In this document: one piece after another, positions 8,870-16,837 of the stretch | Layout of the letters: every line of letters starts with the position of its first letter | Position numbering within the stretch: position 1 is the first letter of the stretch | The notes under the pieces: generated by a model | What the model was told of the DNA's origin: nothing | Seen by the model: the letters and a program-made list of their open reading frames with translations, nothing else | Database searches by the model: none | Position numbers and translations under genes: made by a program | NCBI GenBank assembly: GCA_031291055.1 | Contig: JARLJU010000132.1 | Span: forward strand, 1 to 39,426 | Source of the DNA: Rudaea sp. | GTDB taxonomy: Bacteria > Pseudomonadota > Gammaproteobacteria > Xanthomonadales > Rhodanobacteraceae | Direction of reading: 5' to 3' | Length of the DNA: 39,426 bases

Positions 8870-11532
8870 TGTTTTGCAACTGCTTCAAGCCGTTTTGATA
8901 GAAATTCAATTTGCTTTGCTTCCGGCCATGCGACAAGGAAATCATTCAAGGCTTTGCTTGACTGGTTTCCTTCGCCGAGGGTTGTAGCCAATTCCGCCTG
9001 ATCAAGCGAAGCGAGGTCGGATTCGGCAACATTCAAAGCCTGCAGCGCTTGGTCGTTGTTGTATTCCTCATAGGCGCGACCGCGATGACTCGTCAACCAG
9101 ACCGCCTCGCGCAGCGCCTCTTCACGCTGCCCCGCCGCTTTGTACGCGTCGCGCAGCGCGACATGGGTCAGATACAACTCGGTGCCGTCCAACTGGGGCT
9201 TCAATAACGTGATCGCGTCCGCCGGCCTGCCATTCGCGCGCGCGCGCTCGGCATTGGCGATGGCCAGCATATTGGTCAGATTCGGATAGCCGCTATCGCG
9301 TGCGTCGTCGCGCCCCGCAGCAATCGCCTTGGTTGCCAGCTCAATATTCCCGCTACGTGCAGCGAAATAGGCGCCGAGCAACACGTTGAACACGGCGATC
9401 GGACGATCGATATCGTCTTTGCGTTGCAGGATCGCAAATTCGTTGTCGAGAAACGGTCGCAGTTTCTGTGCGTACTCCGCAGGGGGCGAAGACAAAACGA
9501 GCAGACTCAATTCCGTTGCGCGAAACAGGCGGCCATAGAGAGGTCCGGCAGCGTCGGCCGCGTTTATCGCTTGTCTGGCGGCCGCCAGTGCATTGTCCCA
9601 ATGCCCCTCGTCCAGCGGCAGCGTGATCGCCGTGAGCTTTTGTGCGATATCGTTGCTGGCGACACCTGTCGGTTTGGAATCGGCGAAAGCTTTGCGCGCT
9701 GACTCGAACTCGCGTTTTACCGCATGCGACTCCGCGATTACCAGCCCGAGACTTTGCGCGTGGAGGGTTTGCGCCTGTGTCAGATCCTTGGACGCTTCAT
9801 CGTAGTGTTCGCTCGCCAGTTGCAGGGTGCCCAACAAATAATAATAGCTGCCCAAATGAGAATTGTGATCGGAAAACGCCTTGCTCAATTCGGCAATGGC
9901 GTCGTCATACCGGTTGGCTGACGCCCAGGCGATCTGCGCGTAGTAATAGCGTGCAAAATAGGCGTCCGGATAAAGTGTGCCAAGCAACTTCCATTTCTCC
10001 AGCGCTTCGTCCGGTGGCCCGAACATCGAGAGCAATCCATCGAACCGAAGTGCATCGCGCGGCGGCAGATGTTCGCGCAGTGCCTCGACATGCTGAAGAT
10101 CCGCCCGGGCACCGGCGTTGTCGTTTGCCCCGATATGCAAGCCGGCCTTGCCCATGTAGGCAAGCGCAAATTTAGGGTCGAGCTTGATCGCCTGATCGAA
10201 CAGGCTCAACGCTTCCGACCAGCGGCCGTCGGCACTGGCGTGAACGCCCAGCGCATACGCCCGCAACGCATCCAGATTCCCCGTGGTGACCTGCGGCAAG
10301 GGCGCATTGTTGGCCGCGACCGAGGCCAGTGCTTCGCCGAGCCGGCCGCGCAAGTCATTGGACACCTTGCCGATTGAAGGCAGAATCGATTCCAGGCCGG
10401 TGCCGTCGGCAGTTTCCACGTAAACGGTGCCCTGCGTATGCGGATCGACTACCTCGGCGGTGACGCGCACGCGATTGCCGACTTCGGCAACGCTCGGCAG
10501 GATCAGCGCACGTGCGCCTTCGCGCAGCGCGATCTCGCTGCCGATCGCTCGATCGACCTTGGTATCCGCAGGTTTTTCCATGCGCGCCAGCGCGTCGCGC
10601 ATCTGCAGTTCCGACACCAGGTTGATGTAGCGGGATTGCTCCACGCTGACGCGGAACGCGGTGTCGAGCGAGTCGTCCAGCACGCCTTGCCCGGTCTGGT
10701 TCTTCAGGTCGCCGACCACGATCCAGTCGCGCGCGGCGAAGGCGATCGCCGCGGGGCTGCGCAGCGAAAAATACAAGGGGAGGGCGATCGCAAGAACAAG
10801 CACCGCCGCTTCGAGCACGACCATGCCGGGGCGCCGCCACCAAGGCAGTTCGCGATGCGCCTTGCCGCTGTAGGCCGGTGCCCGCAGCGGCGCCACGCCG
10901 GGCTCGCCGATTTCGAACACTGCTATCGGTTCGGCCACGCCCTTGAAGCGGTAGTGGCCGTGTGCGCGCCACTGCGGCGGCACGTCTGCCGGCGGCAATT
11001 CGTCCTGCGCGCGCAAGGCCAGCGTGTGCGCGATGCCGGACAGCAGGGTCTGCCCCGGCAGAGCCAGATTCATCAGGCGTGCCGCCACTGGTTTGACCAG
11101 ACCTTCGATCTCCACGGGTTTGGCACCGCGGGCGATGTCCTCGGCGACATTGCGCCACAGCACCACGTCGCCGACATGGATGCCGATGCGCGCGCTCAGC
11201 GGCAGGAATTCGATCCGGCCCAGTTCGCGCAGCAGGCGCTGGTAGTCCAGCGCAAAGGCGACGGCCTGGATCGGACGGTCGAACAGCAGCAGGAAACCGT
11301 CGCTCTTGTCGATTTCCTGACCGCCGTGGCGCTGCAGCAGATCACGCGAATGGCGATCGAGCTGATGGACGAAATCGGCAGCGCCGCGATCGCCGAGTTG
11401 TTCGGTCATGGCCGTGCTTTCGACCAGATCGCAAGCCACCAGCGTCCGCAACAGCGGCGGCGACGATGGCGGCGGCGCAAGCTCCGGCAGGATTGCGGAC
11501 AGCGGTTCGGTCTCGGTCTGGATCGCGTTCAT
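8866..11532 (-). CDS. Membrane protein with class III cyclase domain and TPR repeats (putative peptide modification system cyclase)
   Basis: An 888-residue protein in three parts. Residues about 27-205 are a class III nucleotidyl cyclase homology domain, with candidate metal-binding Asp35 (CDLVEST) and Asp78 (KSDGFLLLF). Residues about 237-257 are one membrane helix (VVLEAAVLVLAIALPLYF). The remainder starts with a TolB/FlgO-like segment (WIVVGDLKNQTGQGVLDD) and continues with TPR-like helices, probably periplasmic. In the usual GDxVNxAARL motif the sequence is GLVKPVAARL (144-153). The transition-state Asn is replaced by Pro148 and only Arg152 remains, so activity is doubtful. The layout and neighbours fit the family named putative peptide modification system cyclase (I recall TIGR04510). 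The ATG at 11532 has CAGG upstream; the open frame extends to 11745 with unrelated sequence. It may be co-transcribed with the GGDEF gene 94 bases upstream. Confidence 0.85.
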   Translation of the reverse strand: MNAIQTETEPLSAILPELAPPPSSPPLLRTLVACDLVESTAMTEQLGDRGAADFVHQLDRHSRDLLQRHGGQEIDKSDGFLLLFDRPIQAVAFALDYQRLLRELGRIEFLPLSARIGIHVGDVVLWRNVAEDIARGAKPVEIEGLVKPVAARLMNLALPGQTLLSGIAHTLALRAQDELPPADVPPQWRAHGHYRFKGVAEPIAVFEIGEPGVAPLRAPAYSGKAHRELPWWRRPGMVVLEAAVLVLAIALPLYFSLRSPAAIAFAARDWIVVGDLKNQTGQGVLDDSLDTAFRVSVEQSRYINLVSELQMRDALARMEKPADTKVDRAIGSEIALREGARALILPSVAEVGNRVRVTAEVVDPHTQGTVYVETADGTGLESILPSIGKVSNDLRGRLGEALASVAANNAPLPQVTTGNLDALRAYALGVHASADGRWSEALSLFDQAIKLDPKFALAYMGKAGLHIGANDNAGARADLQHVEALREHLPPRDALRFDGLLSMFGPPDEALEKWKLLGTLYPDAYFARYYYAQIAWASANRYDDAIAELSKAFSDHNSHLGSYYYLLGTLQLASEHYDEASKDLTQAQTLHAQSLGLVIAESHAVKREFESARKAFADSKPTGVASNDIAQKLTAITLPLDEGHWDNALAAARQAINAADAAGPLYGRLFRATELSLLVLSSPPAEYAQKLRPFLDNEFAILQRKDDIDRPIAVFNVLLGAYFAARSGNIELATKAIAAGRDDARDSGYPNLTNMLAIANAERARANGRPADAITLLKPQLDGTELYLTHVALRDAYKAAGQREEALREAVWLTSHRGRAYEEYNNDQALQALNVAESDLASLDQAELATTLGEGNQSSKALNDFLVAWPEAKQIEFLSKRLEAVAKH

Positions 11533-11626
11533 GATACCTGCGGAGCAACAATCAACATCCGACAAGCGCCCCAAGTGCCGAATTCTGCGCCGAAAACCAG
11601 ACCTACGCCAGCCGCCAGGGGTCAGT

Positions 11627-12679
11627 TCAGGCCTGGTAGAAATGCCAGTTGTCGCCGCCATCGCCCTTGGCGCGATACAGCGCATCATCGGCGAGGCTGT
11701 ACCAGACCGACCAGTCGGCATCGTCGGCGCACAGGCTGCCGCCAATGCTCACGGCTATCGCGGGCGGCGGTTGCGACGCTGGTACGTGGAGCGCGCGCAC
11801 CGCGGCGACGATTTTCTCCGCCCGTGCCCGCAGGTCTTCCACGTCCGCGACCTGCGCGAGCAGGGCGAATTCGTCGCCGCCGAGCCGGCAGGGAAGATCG
11901 CAGGCGGCAGCTACCCGACTGACTTCGTCGGCCACCGCACGCAACACCTCGTCGCCGACCAGGTGCCCGTGCTGATCGTTGATGCCCTTGAAATGATCCA
12001 GGTCGATCAACAGCAAGCCCAGTTGCGTATCCTCCACGCGATGCTCGGCGAGATTTTCCAGGAACTGGTAAAGGCCGCGGCGGTTGGTCAGGCCGGTCAG
12101 TTCATCGGTACGCACCAGGCGATTGGCGGTCGACAGCTGCGTCTGGGTCTGGCGCAGTGAATCCAGCGTCGCCAGCAAATGTTCGTTGTGGCGTTTGAGG
12201 TTGGCGATCAACTGCTGTTCGCTGGCGACAAGATAGGCGAACGAACGGCGCATGAATTGCGCCAGCATGGCCGGTTCGTTGTCCAGCAGATGATCGAAGG
12301 CGGGCGCTTCGATGACGCGCAGGCTGCACGGAGTATGCGCGACCGCGCCGGCCACGCGCGCGTGATTGCCGATGAACAAGGCCAGTTCGCCGAAAAACTC
12401 GCGTGCGCCGAGCAGCTTGTGCGGCAGGCCTTCGCCAAATTCGATGCGCACCGTGCCGGACTCGATCAGGAACATCGCGTGGCCGAGTTCGCCCTTGCGG
12501 AAAATGATCGAAGCTTCGTTGAACTTCCGGCTGGGGCCCGCGCCGGACAGCACCTTGAACTCAGCTTCGGACAACTGCCGCGGCACGGCGTGGCTGCGGG
12601 GTTTCGTCAGCGCTCCTGCGTTTCCCGCCACATCGGAAGTTGCTGTGGACACGCTCGCGCTATCCCTGACCCCATTCAT
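11627..12679 (-). CDS. Cyclic-nucleotide-binding GGDEF protein (probable diguanylate cyclase)
   Basis: A 350-residue cytoplasmic protein. Residues about 45-150 form a cNMP-binding domain with a good phosphate-binding cassette: FFGELAL at 95-101 and NHARVAG, including Arg108, the residue that holds the cyclic phosphate. A linker helix (about 150-187) leads to a GGDEF domain (TDELTGLTNRRGL at 191-203, LIDLDHFKGIND near 224-235, RLGGDEF at 265-271). It should make c-di-GMP under control of a cyclic nucleotide, probably cAMP. The inhibitory RxxD site before GGDEF reads AACD, so product inhibition through that site is not expected. It lies 94 bases upstream of the cyclase-domain/TPR gene on the same strand and follows isocitrate lyase with a hairpin between. 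The ATG at 12679 has no strong ribosome-binding site. Confidence 0.9.
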   Translation of the reverse strand: MNGVRDSASVSTATSDVAGNAGALTKPRSHAVPRQLSEAEFKVLSGAGPSRKFNEASIIFRKGELGHAMFLIESGTVRIEFGEGLPHKLLGAREFFGELALFIGNHARVAGAVAHTPCSLRVIEAPAFDHLLDNEPAMLAQFMRRSFAYLVASEQQLIANLKRHNEHLLATLDSLRQTQTQLSTANRLVRTDELTGLTNRRGLYQFLENLAEHRVEDTQLGLLLIDLDHFKGINDQHGHLVGDEVLRAVADEVSRVAAACDLPCRLGGDEFALLAQVADVEDLRARAEKIVAAVRALHVPASQPPPAIAVSIGGSLCADDADWSVWYSLADDALYRAKGDGGDNWHFYQA

Positions 12680-12707
12680 CGGTCACATAGTAGCTTATGC
12701 GTGGCGA

Positions 12708-12741
12708 CAAAAGCCCCCTTCCCGACGTATTGGGAAGAGGG
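12708..12741 (-). terminator. Candidate terminator downstream of aceA
   Basis: On the minus strand a stem of CTTCCC/GGGAAG, extended on both sides by C/G runs with one bulge, is followed by CTTTTGT. It lies in the 110-bp gap between the aceA stop and the start of the GGDEF gene. It would separate aceA transcription from the second-messenger gene pair. Confidence 0.45.
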
Positions 12742-12789
12742 TCGATCGAATGGACAGCGCCGCGCCGTTCCGCAGCGTTTTCCGGCGCC

Positions 12790-14100
12790 TCAAGCCGCCG
12801 AGGCGTGGGCGACAGGTGCCTGATGGAACTGCTCTTCTTCGGTTGAACCCTTGAGTGCAACGGTCGAACTCTGGTTGCCCTGGATCGTCTGCGTCACCGT
12901 ATCGAAGTAACCGGTGCCGACTTCGCGCTGATGCTTGACCGCGGTGAAGCCGCGATCGGCGGCCGCGAATTCGGCTTCCTGCAGTTCCACGAAAGCGCTC
13001 ATCTGGCGGCGCGCATAGCCATGGGCGAGATTGAACATGGAATAGTTCAGCGCATGGAAACCGGCCAGGGTGATGAACTGGAACTTGTAGCCGTAGCTGG
13101 CGATTTCCTTCTGGAAGCGCGCGATCGTGGCATCGTCGAGGTTCTTCTTCCAGTTGAAGCTCGGGCTGCAGTTGTAGGCGAGCAGCTTGCCCGGATATTT
13201 CCGGTGGATCGCTTCGGCGAACGCACGCGCGAACGCGAGGTCGGGCTTGCCGGTTTCACACCAGACCAGATCCGCATACGGCGCGTAGGCCAGGCCGCGG
13301 CTGACGGCCTGATCCAGACCCTTGCGCGTCTTGTAGAAGCCTTCGACGGTGCGCTCGCCGGTGATGAAGGGCTGGTCGTTCGCGTCGACATCGGAAGTCA
13401 CCAGGTCGGCTGCTTCGGCGTCGGTGCGGGCGACCAGCAAGGTTGGCACGCCCATGACGTCGGAAGCCAGGCGCGCGGCGACGAGCTTGTCGACCGCTTC
13501 GCGCGTCGGCACCAGTACCTTGCCGCCCATGTGACCGCATTTCTTCACGCTGGCGAGCTGGTCCTCGAAATGCACGCCGGCCGCACCCGCTTCGATCATC
13601 GCCTTCATCAGCTCGAACGCATTGAGTACGCCGCCGAAGCCGGCCTCGGCATCGGCGAGGATCGGCTGCAGATAATCCACACTATCGTCACCCTCGGCAT
13701 GGTTGAGCTGATCGGCGCGCAACAGGGTGTTGTTGATGCGTTTGACCACTTGCGGCACCGAGTTGACCGGGTATAGCGACTGATCCGGATACATTTCGCC
13801 GGCCACATTCGCGTCGGCCGCCACCTGCCAGCCGGAAAGATAGATCGCCTTGAGTCCAGCCTTGACCTGCTGCATGGCCTGGTTGCCGGTGAGCGCGCCG
13901 AGTGCATTGACGAAATCCTCGGTCTGCAGGTAGCGCCACAACTTCTCGGCACCGATTCTGGCCAGCGAATGTTCGATCGCGACCGTGCCGCGCAGGCGTA
14001 CGACTTCTTCCGCCGAATACGGGCGGGTGACGCCTTTCCAGCGGGGATTGTTCTGCCAGTCGATCTTGATCTGTTCGGCGCTCGGTAGCGTGGCTTTCAT
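12790..14100 (-). CDS. aceA: Isocitrate lyase
   Basis: Cleaves isocitrate to glyoxylate and succinate, the first step of the glyoxylate shunt, allowing growth on acetate and fatty acids; cytoplasmic homotetramer. The 436-residue length is normal for the bacterial enzyme. The active-site loop KKCGHMGGK is at 186-194 with catalytic Cys188. [10 protein letters not shown] (89-98), PDQSLYP (105-111) and [11 protein letters not shown] further on are also family hallmarks. The ATG at 14100 has GAGG seven bases upstream. No malate synthase gene is adjacent. The divergent neighbour is a LysR regulator with a clear operator-like palindrome in the shared 140-bp region, so regulation by that protein is likely. 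Confidence 0.97.
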   Translation of the reverse strand: MKATLPSAEQIKIDWQNNPRWKGVTRPYSAEEVVRLRGTVAIEHSLARIGAEKLWRYLQTEDFVNALGALTGNQAMQQVKAGLKAIYLSGWQVAADANVAGEMYPDQSLYPVNSVPQVVKRINNTLLRADQLNHAEGDDSVDYLQPILADAEAGFGGVLNAFELMKAMIEAGAAGVHFEDQLASVKKCGHMGGKVLVPTREAVDKLVAARLASDVMGVPTLLVARTDAEAADLVTSDVDANDQPFITGERTVEGFYKTRKGLDQAVSRGLAYAPYADLVWCETGKPDLAFARAFAEAIHRKYPGKLLAYNCSPSFNWKKNLDDATIARFQKEIASYGYKFQFITLAGFHALNYSMFNLAHGYARRQMSAFVELQEAEFAAADRGFTAVKHQREVGTGYFDTVTQTIQGNQSSTVALKGSTEEEQFHQAPVAHASAA

Positions 14101-14168
14101 GGTGAATCCTCGTCTGCGTTTGTCCGCGAATGTTGCGGAGCAGCAGGCTATTCCTCATGAAATGTATT

Positions 14169-14197
14169 TGACAAACTGAATGTTTCAATCTATTTCA
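14169..14197 (+). promoter_or_regulatory. Candidate sigma-70 promoter of the LysR gene
   Basis: A consensus -35 (TTGACA, 14169-14174) is followed after exactly 17 bases by TATTTC (14192-14197). The LysR start codon lies 44 bases further on. The last base of the -10 is also the first base of the palindrome at 14197-14213, so a bound regulator would cover the transcription start. Confidence 0.5.
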
Positions 14198-14213
14198 TTG
14201 ACAGCGTCAATGT
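14197..14213. promoter_or_regulatory. LysR-type operator palindrome between aceA and lysR-family gene
   Basis: CATTGAC-AGC-GTCAATG is a perfect 7-bp inverted repeat with a 3-base spacer. Inside it sits a T-N11-A core, the standard LysR-family recognition pattern. It lies 97 bases upstream of aceA and 28 bases upstream of the LysR gene. It abuts the LysR -10 box, consistent with autorepression and divergent control of aceA. Confidence 0.65.
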
Positions 14214-14240
14214 TTTTGCAAGCAGCTGAATGGCAAGGCA

Positions 14241-15287
14241 ATGTCGAACAACCGTTTGAAATCCAGCGAGCACAAGCCAGCGACGCTGCGCCGGCGCGCC
14301 AAACCCAAGGCCAGGCGCAACCGCCAGGCCCCGAAGGAGCCCGCGCGGTTTTACTATAAAGGCAACCGGATCAAGCAATTGCGGGCATTTTGCTACGCAG
14401 TGAAATTCGGCACCATAGCGCGTGCAGCCGACGGCCTGTTTCTGTCGGCGTCCTCGGTCAGCCTGCAATTGTCGGCGCTGGAAAACGAACTGGGTGCGCG
14501 CTTGCTCGAACGCACCCGGCCGCGCCTGGCACTCACGCGCGAAGGCCAGATGCTCTACGACCTGGCCCGGCCCCTGGTCGAAGGTGTCGAGAATCTCGAC
14601 CAGTTGTTCCGTACCCAGCGTCAGGGACTGGATGCCGGCGAAGTCCACATCGCCGCTGGCGCATCGACGATCCAGTACCTTCTGCCCTCACTGGTCCGCG
14701 ACTACCGCGAACGTTTTCCAGAGGTGCGCCTGCAGCTGGCCAACGTCACCGGCAAGGACGGCCTGGCACTATTGCGCTCGGACCAGGTGGATTTCGCCTT
14801 CGGCTCGATGCTCGACGTGCCGCACGACCTTTCCTACGAGCCGGTGCACTGGTTCGACCCGATGCTGATCCTGCCGCTGGATCATCCGCTGGCGGCCAAA
14901 GCCGACATCGTGCTTGAAGACCTGTCGCCTTACGGCCTGATCCTGCCACCGCAACGACTGACCACGTATCGGCTCGTCGATCTGGTCTTCCAGCAGCGGA
15001 AGGTGCCATACCGCGTGGCCATCGAGGTCGGCGGCTGGGAAGTGATCAAGCAATACGTAGCGATGGGCCTGGGCATTTCCATCGTCACCGGCATCTGCAT
15101 CAACGCCACCGATCACGAGCGACTGGCGGTGCGCAACATGCGTCGCTACTTCCCGCAGCGCAGCTACGGTGTCGTGGCGCGCAAGGGCAAGTATTTGAGT
15201 CCGCAGGCGCGCACGTTTATCGACTTGATCAAGCCCGGTTTGTTTGTGCGTGGAGACTACTACGAGTCCGGGCATTCGGAGCGTTGA
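14241..15287 (+). CDS. LysR family transcriptional regulator with basic N-terminal extension
   Basis: A 348-residue LysR-type regulator. The winged helix-turn-helix covers about residues 45-104 (IKQLRAFCYAVKFGTIARAA, SASSVSLQLSALE, ARLLERT), followed by a two-lobed periplasmic-binding-protein-like effector domain. It binds DNA as a tetramer and responds to a small metabolite. The first 44 residues are an unusual Arg/Lys-rich tail (LRRRAKPKARRNRQ) before the canonical LysR start. The ATG at 14241 has AAGG upstream; the tail would disappear if a later start were used, but I see no in-frame Met before the helix-turn-helix. It is divergent from aceA with a T-N11-A palindrome between, so the glyoxylate shunt is the likely target. 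The effector is unknown. Confidence 0.88.
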   Translation: MSNNRLKSSEHKPATLRRRAKPKARRNRQAPKEPARFYYKGNRIKQLRAFCYAVKFGTIARAADGLFLSASSVSLQLSALENELGARLLERTRPRLALTREGQMLYDLARPLVEGVENLDQLFRTQRQGLDAGEVHIAAGASTIQYLLPSLVRDYRERFPEVRLQLANVTGKDGLALLRSDQVDFAFGSMLDVPHDLSYEPVHWFDPMLILPLDHPLAAKADIVLEDLSPYGLILPPQRLTTYRLVDLVFQQRKVPYRVAIEVGGWEVIKQYVAMGLGISIVTGICINATDHERLAVRNMRRYFPQRSYGVVARKGKYLSPQARTFIDLIKPGLFVRGDYYESGHSER

Positions 15288-15297
15288 GACAGGCGGC

Positions 15298-15891
15298 CTA
15301 GACCGTACCGCGGTTCCTGCCCTGCCACGGTTTGTAAAACTCGCGAATCCGCGCCATATCGGCGGCGCCATCATCACCCGGATGGATCAGGGGACCGAGG
15401 CCGATGATGCGTTCCGGATAGTGAAAATAGACCGGCAGGATCGGCACGCCGGCATCGTGCGCGATGTGCCAGAAGCCACTTTTCCACTTGTGCACTTTTT
15501 TGCGCGTGCCCTCCGGCGCGATTGCCAGCCAGAAGTGTTCATGCGCCTCGAATTGCCGACGCATCTGGCCGACCACGCCGTGCGCCGCCTTGCGGTCGAC
15601 CGGGATGCCGCCAAAGCTGCGCAACAAAGGCCCCAGTGGCCAGAAGAACGCCTCGCGCTTGCCGATGAAGCGCAGGTCCAGGCGCAATCCTATCTTGAAC
15701 AGCAGACCCCAGATCAGATCCCAGTTGCTGGAATGTGGAGCAGCGATCGCCACGAGTTTTGCGACGTCCGGAAATTCGCCGGCAATGCGCCAGCCGCAGC
15801 GCGCGAGAATCCAGCGGCAGACGGGTGCGGCGATGGATGGCCCGAGCTGCGGAACATTCGGCGGCACGCGCGGAAAAATCGGCGCGGTCAT
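15298..15891 (-). CDS. 1-acyl-sn-glycerol-3-phosphate acyltransferase family protein (PlsC-like)
   Basis: A 197-residue acyltransferase. The catalytic HX4D motif is His53-SSNW-Asp58, and the phosphate-binding motif is PEGTR at 126-130. The protein is short, without long membrane segments, and resembles the small PlsC-family acyltransferases that transfer an acyl group onto glycerolipids or other lipid acceptors. It is the last gene of the ubiJ-ubiB-truC-yajQ-arfB operon and starts inside the arfB stop (ATGA, 4-nt overlap). It converges on the LysR gene with a 10-base gap. Substrate specificity cannot be read from the sequence, so I give no symbol. Confidence 0.85.
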   Translation of the reverse strand: MTAPIFPRVPPNVPQLGPSIAAPVCRWILARCGWRIAGEFPDVAKLVAIAAPHSSNWDLIWGLLFKIGLRLDLRFIGKREAFFWPLGPLLRSFGGIPVDRKAAHGVVGQMRRQFEAHEHFWLAIAPEGTRKKVHKWKSGFWHIAHDAGVPILPVYFHYPERIIGLGPLIHPGDDGAADMARIREFYKPWQGRNRGTV

Positions 15892-16310
15892 TCCAGGCTC
15901 CAGCCCTTGCCACGCCCCTGCTTGTGTTGCGCGCGCTTCTTCTTCGACGCGATGCGCCGCTCTTTCGACGCCCTGGTAGGCTTGGTGGCGACGCGCTGCT
16001 TCGGCACATGCAGCGCGGCCAGGACGATGTCGATCAGCCGCGCGCGGGCGTCTTCGCGATTGCGCGCCTGGTCGCGGAAACGACTGGCCTGGATCACGAG
16101 CACGCCATCGGCAGTCAGGCGACGATCGCGGCGCGCGCGCAGGCGCGCGCGCAAGGGTTCCGGCAGCGCCGCGGACTGCGCGACATCGAAACGCAGTTCC
16201 ACTGCCGAGGCGACTTTGTTGACGTTCTGGCCACCCGGACCGGAGGCGCGGACGAAGCTTTCCAGGAGTTCACTTTCTGGAATTTGCAGCCTATCGGTGA
16301 CTCGCAGCAT
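15888..16310 (-). CDS. arfB: Alternative ribosome-rescue peptidyl-tRNA hydrolase
   Basis: A 140-residue release-factor-like protein that frees stalled ribosomes by hydrolysing peptidyl-tRNA. The catalytic GGQ is at residues 26-28 within SGPGGQNVNK. The C-terminal tail is strongly basic (SKERRIASKKKRAQHKQGRGKG), as needed for insertion into the empty mRNA channel. There is no stop-codon recognition domain, separating it from full release factors. It starts 11 bases after the yajQ stop and its TGA overlaps the acyltransferase start (ATGA). Confidence 0.95.
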   Translation of the reverse strand: MLRVTDRLQIPESELLESFVRASGPGGQNVNKVASAVELRFDVAQSAALPEPLRARLRARRDRRLTADGVLVIQASRFRDQARNREDARARLIDIVLAALHVPKQRVATKPTRASKERRIASKKKRAQHKQGRGKGWSLE

Positions 16311-16321
16311 CTGGGTGCCGA

Positions 16322-16807
16322 TCAGTCGCGGAAATTCTCGAACTGCAGCGGCATCTTTATGCCCGCGCCGCGCAGGAAGGCGATCGCGGCCTGCAAGTCG
16401 TCCTTCTTCTTGCCGGTGATGCGCAGCTTGTCGCCCTGGATCTGCACCTGCACCTTGAGCCCCGAATCCTTCAGGCGCTTGACGATATCCTTGCCGAGTG
16501 CTTGATCGATGCCGCGCTTGAGCGTGACTTTCTGCCGCGCGGTCGCCAGATTGATTTCAGGATCGCCGAACTCGGCGCAGCCGATATCGATATGCCGGGC
16601 AGCGAGACGCTGCTTGAGAATGTCCAGCATCTGCTTGAGCTGGAATTCGGCCTGCGCCTTGAGCATGACGACGGACTCTTCCTCGCGCGCGAATTCGGCA
16701 CCGGTGCCCTTGAAGTCGAAGCGCATCGTCAGCTCGCGATTGGCCTGATCGATCGCATTGGTCAATTCGTGCAGATCCAGTTCCGAGACGACGTCGAACG
16801 ATGGCAT
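16322..16807 (-). CDS. yajQ: YajQ-family nucleotide-binding protein (c-di-GMP effector family)
   Basis: A 161-residue cytoplasmic protein matching YajQ end to end (MPSFDVVSELDLHEL at the start, DFKGTGAEF, GDKLRITGKKKDDLQ, PLQFENFRD at the end). The Xanthomonas member of this family has been reported to bind c-di-GMP and modulate transcription; E. coli YajQ binds nucleotides or RNA. A GGAGG site lies at a good distance before the ATG. It sits between truC and arfB in a six-gene operon. With the GGDEF protein at 11.6-12.7 kb, the window encodes both a c-di-GMP source and a potential receptor, though the two are not linked in one operon. Confidence 0.95.
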   Translation of the reverse strand: MPSFDVVSELDLHELTNAIDQANRELTMRFDFKGTGAEFAREEESVVMLKAQAEFQLKQMLDILKQRLAARHIDIGCAEFGDPEINLATARQKVTLKRGIDQALGKDIVKRLKDSGLKVQVQIQGDKLRITGKKKDDLQAAIAFLRGAGIKMPLQFENFRD

Positions 16808-16837
16808 GGCGCAGCTTCCTCCCCAAGTGCGCGAATT

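Noticed and set aside
10438..11922. A 494-codon open frame on the plus strand
   Set aside because: It lies antisense to the cyclase-domain and GGDEF genes, has no recognisable domain, and its composition (His/Arg/Gln-rich) is that of a GC-rich shadow frame.
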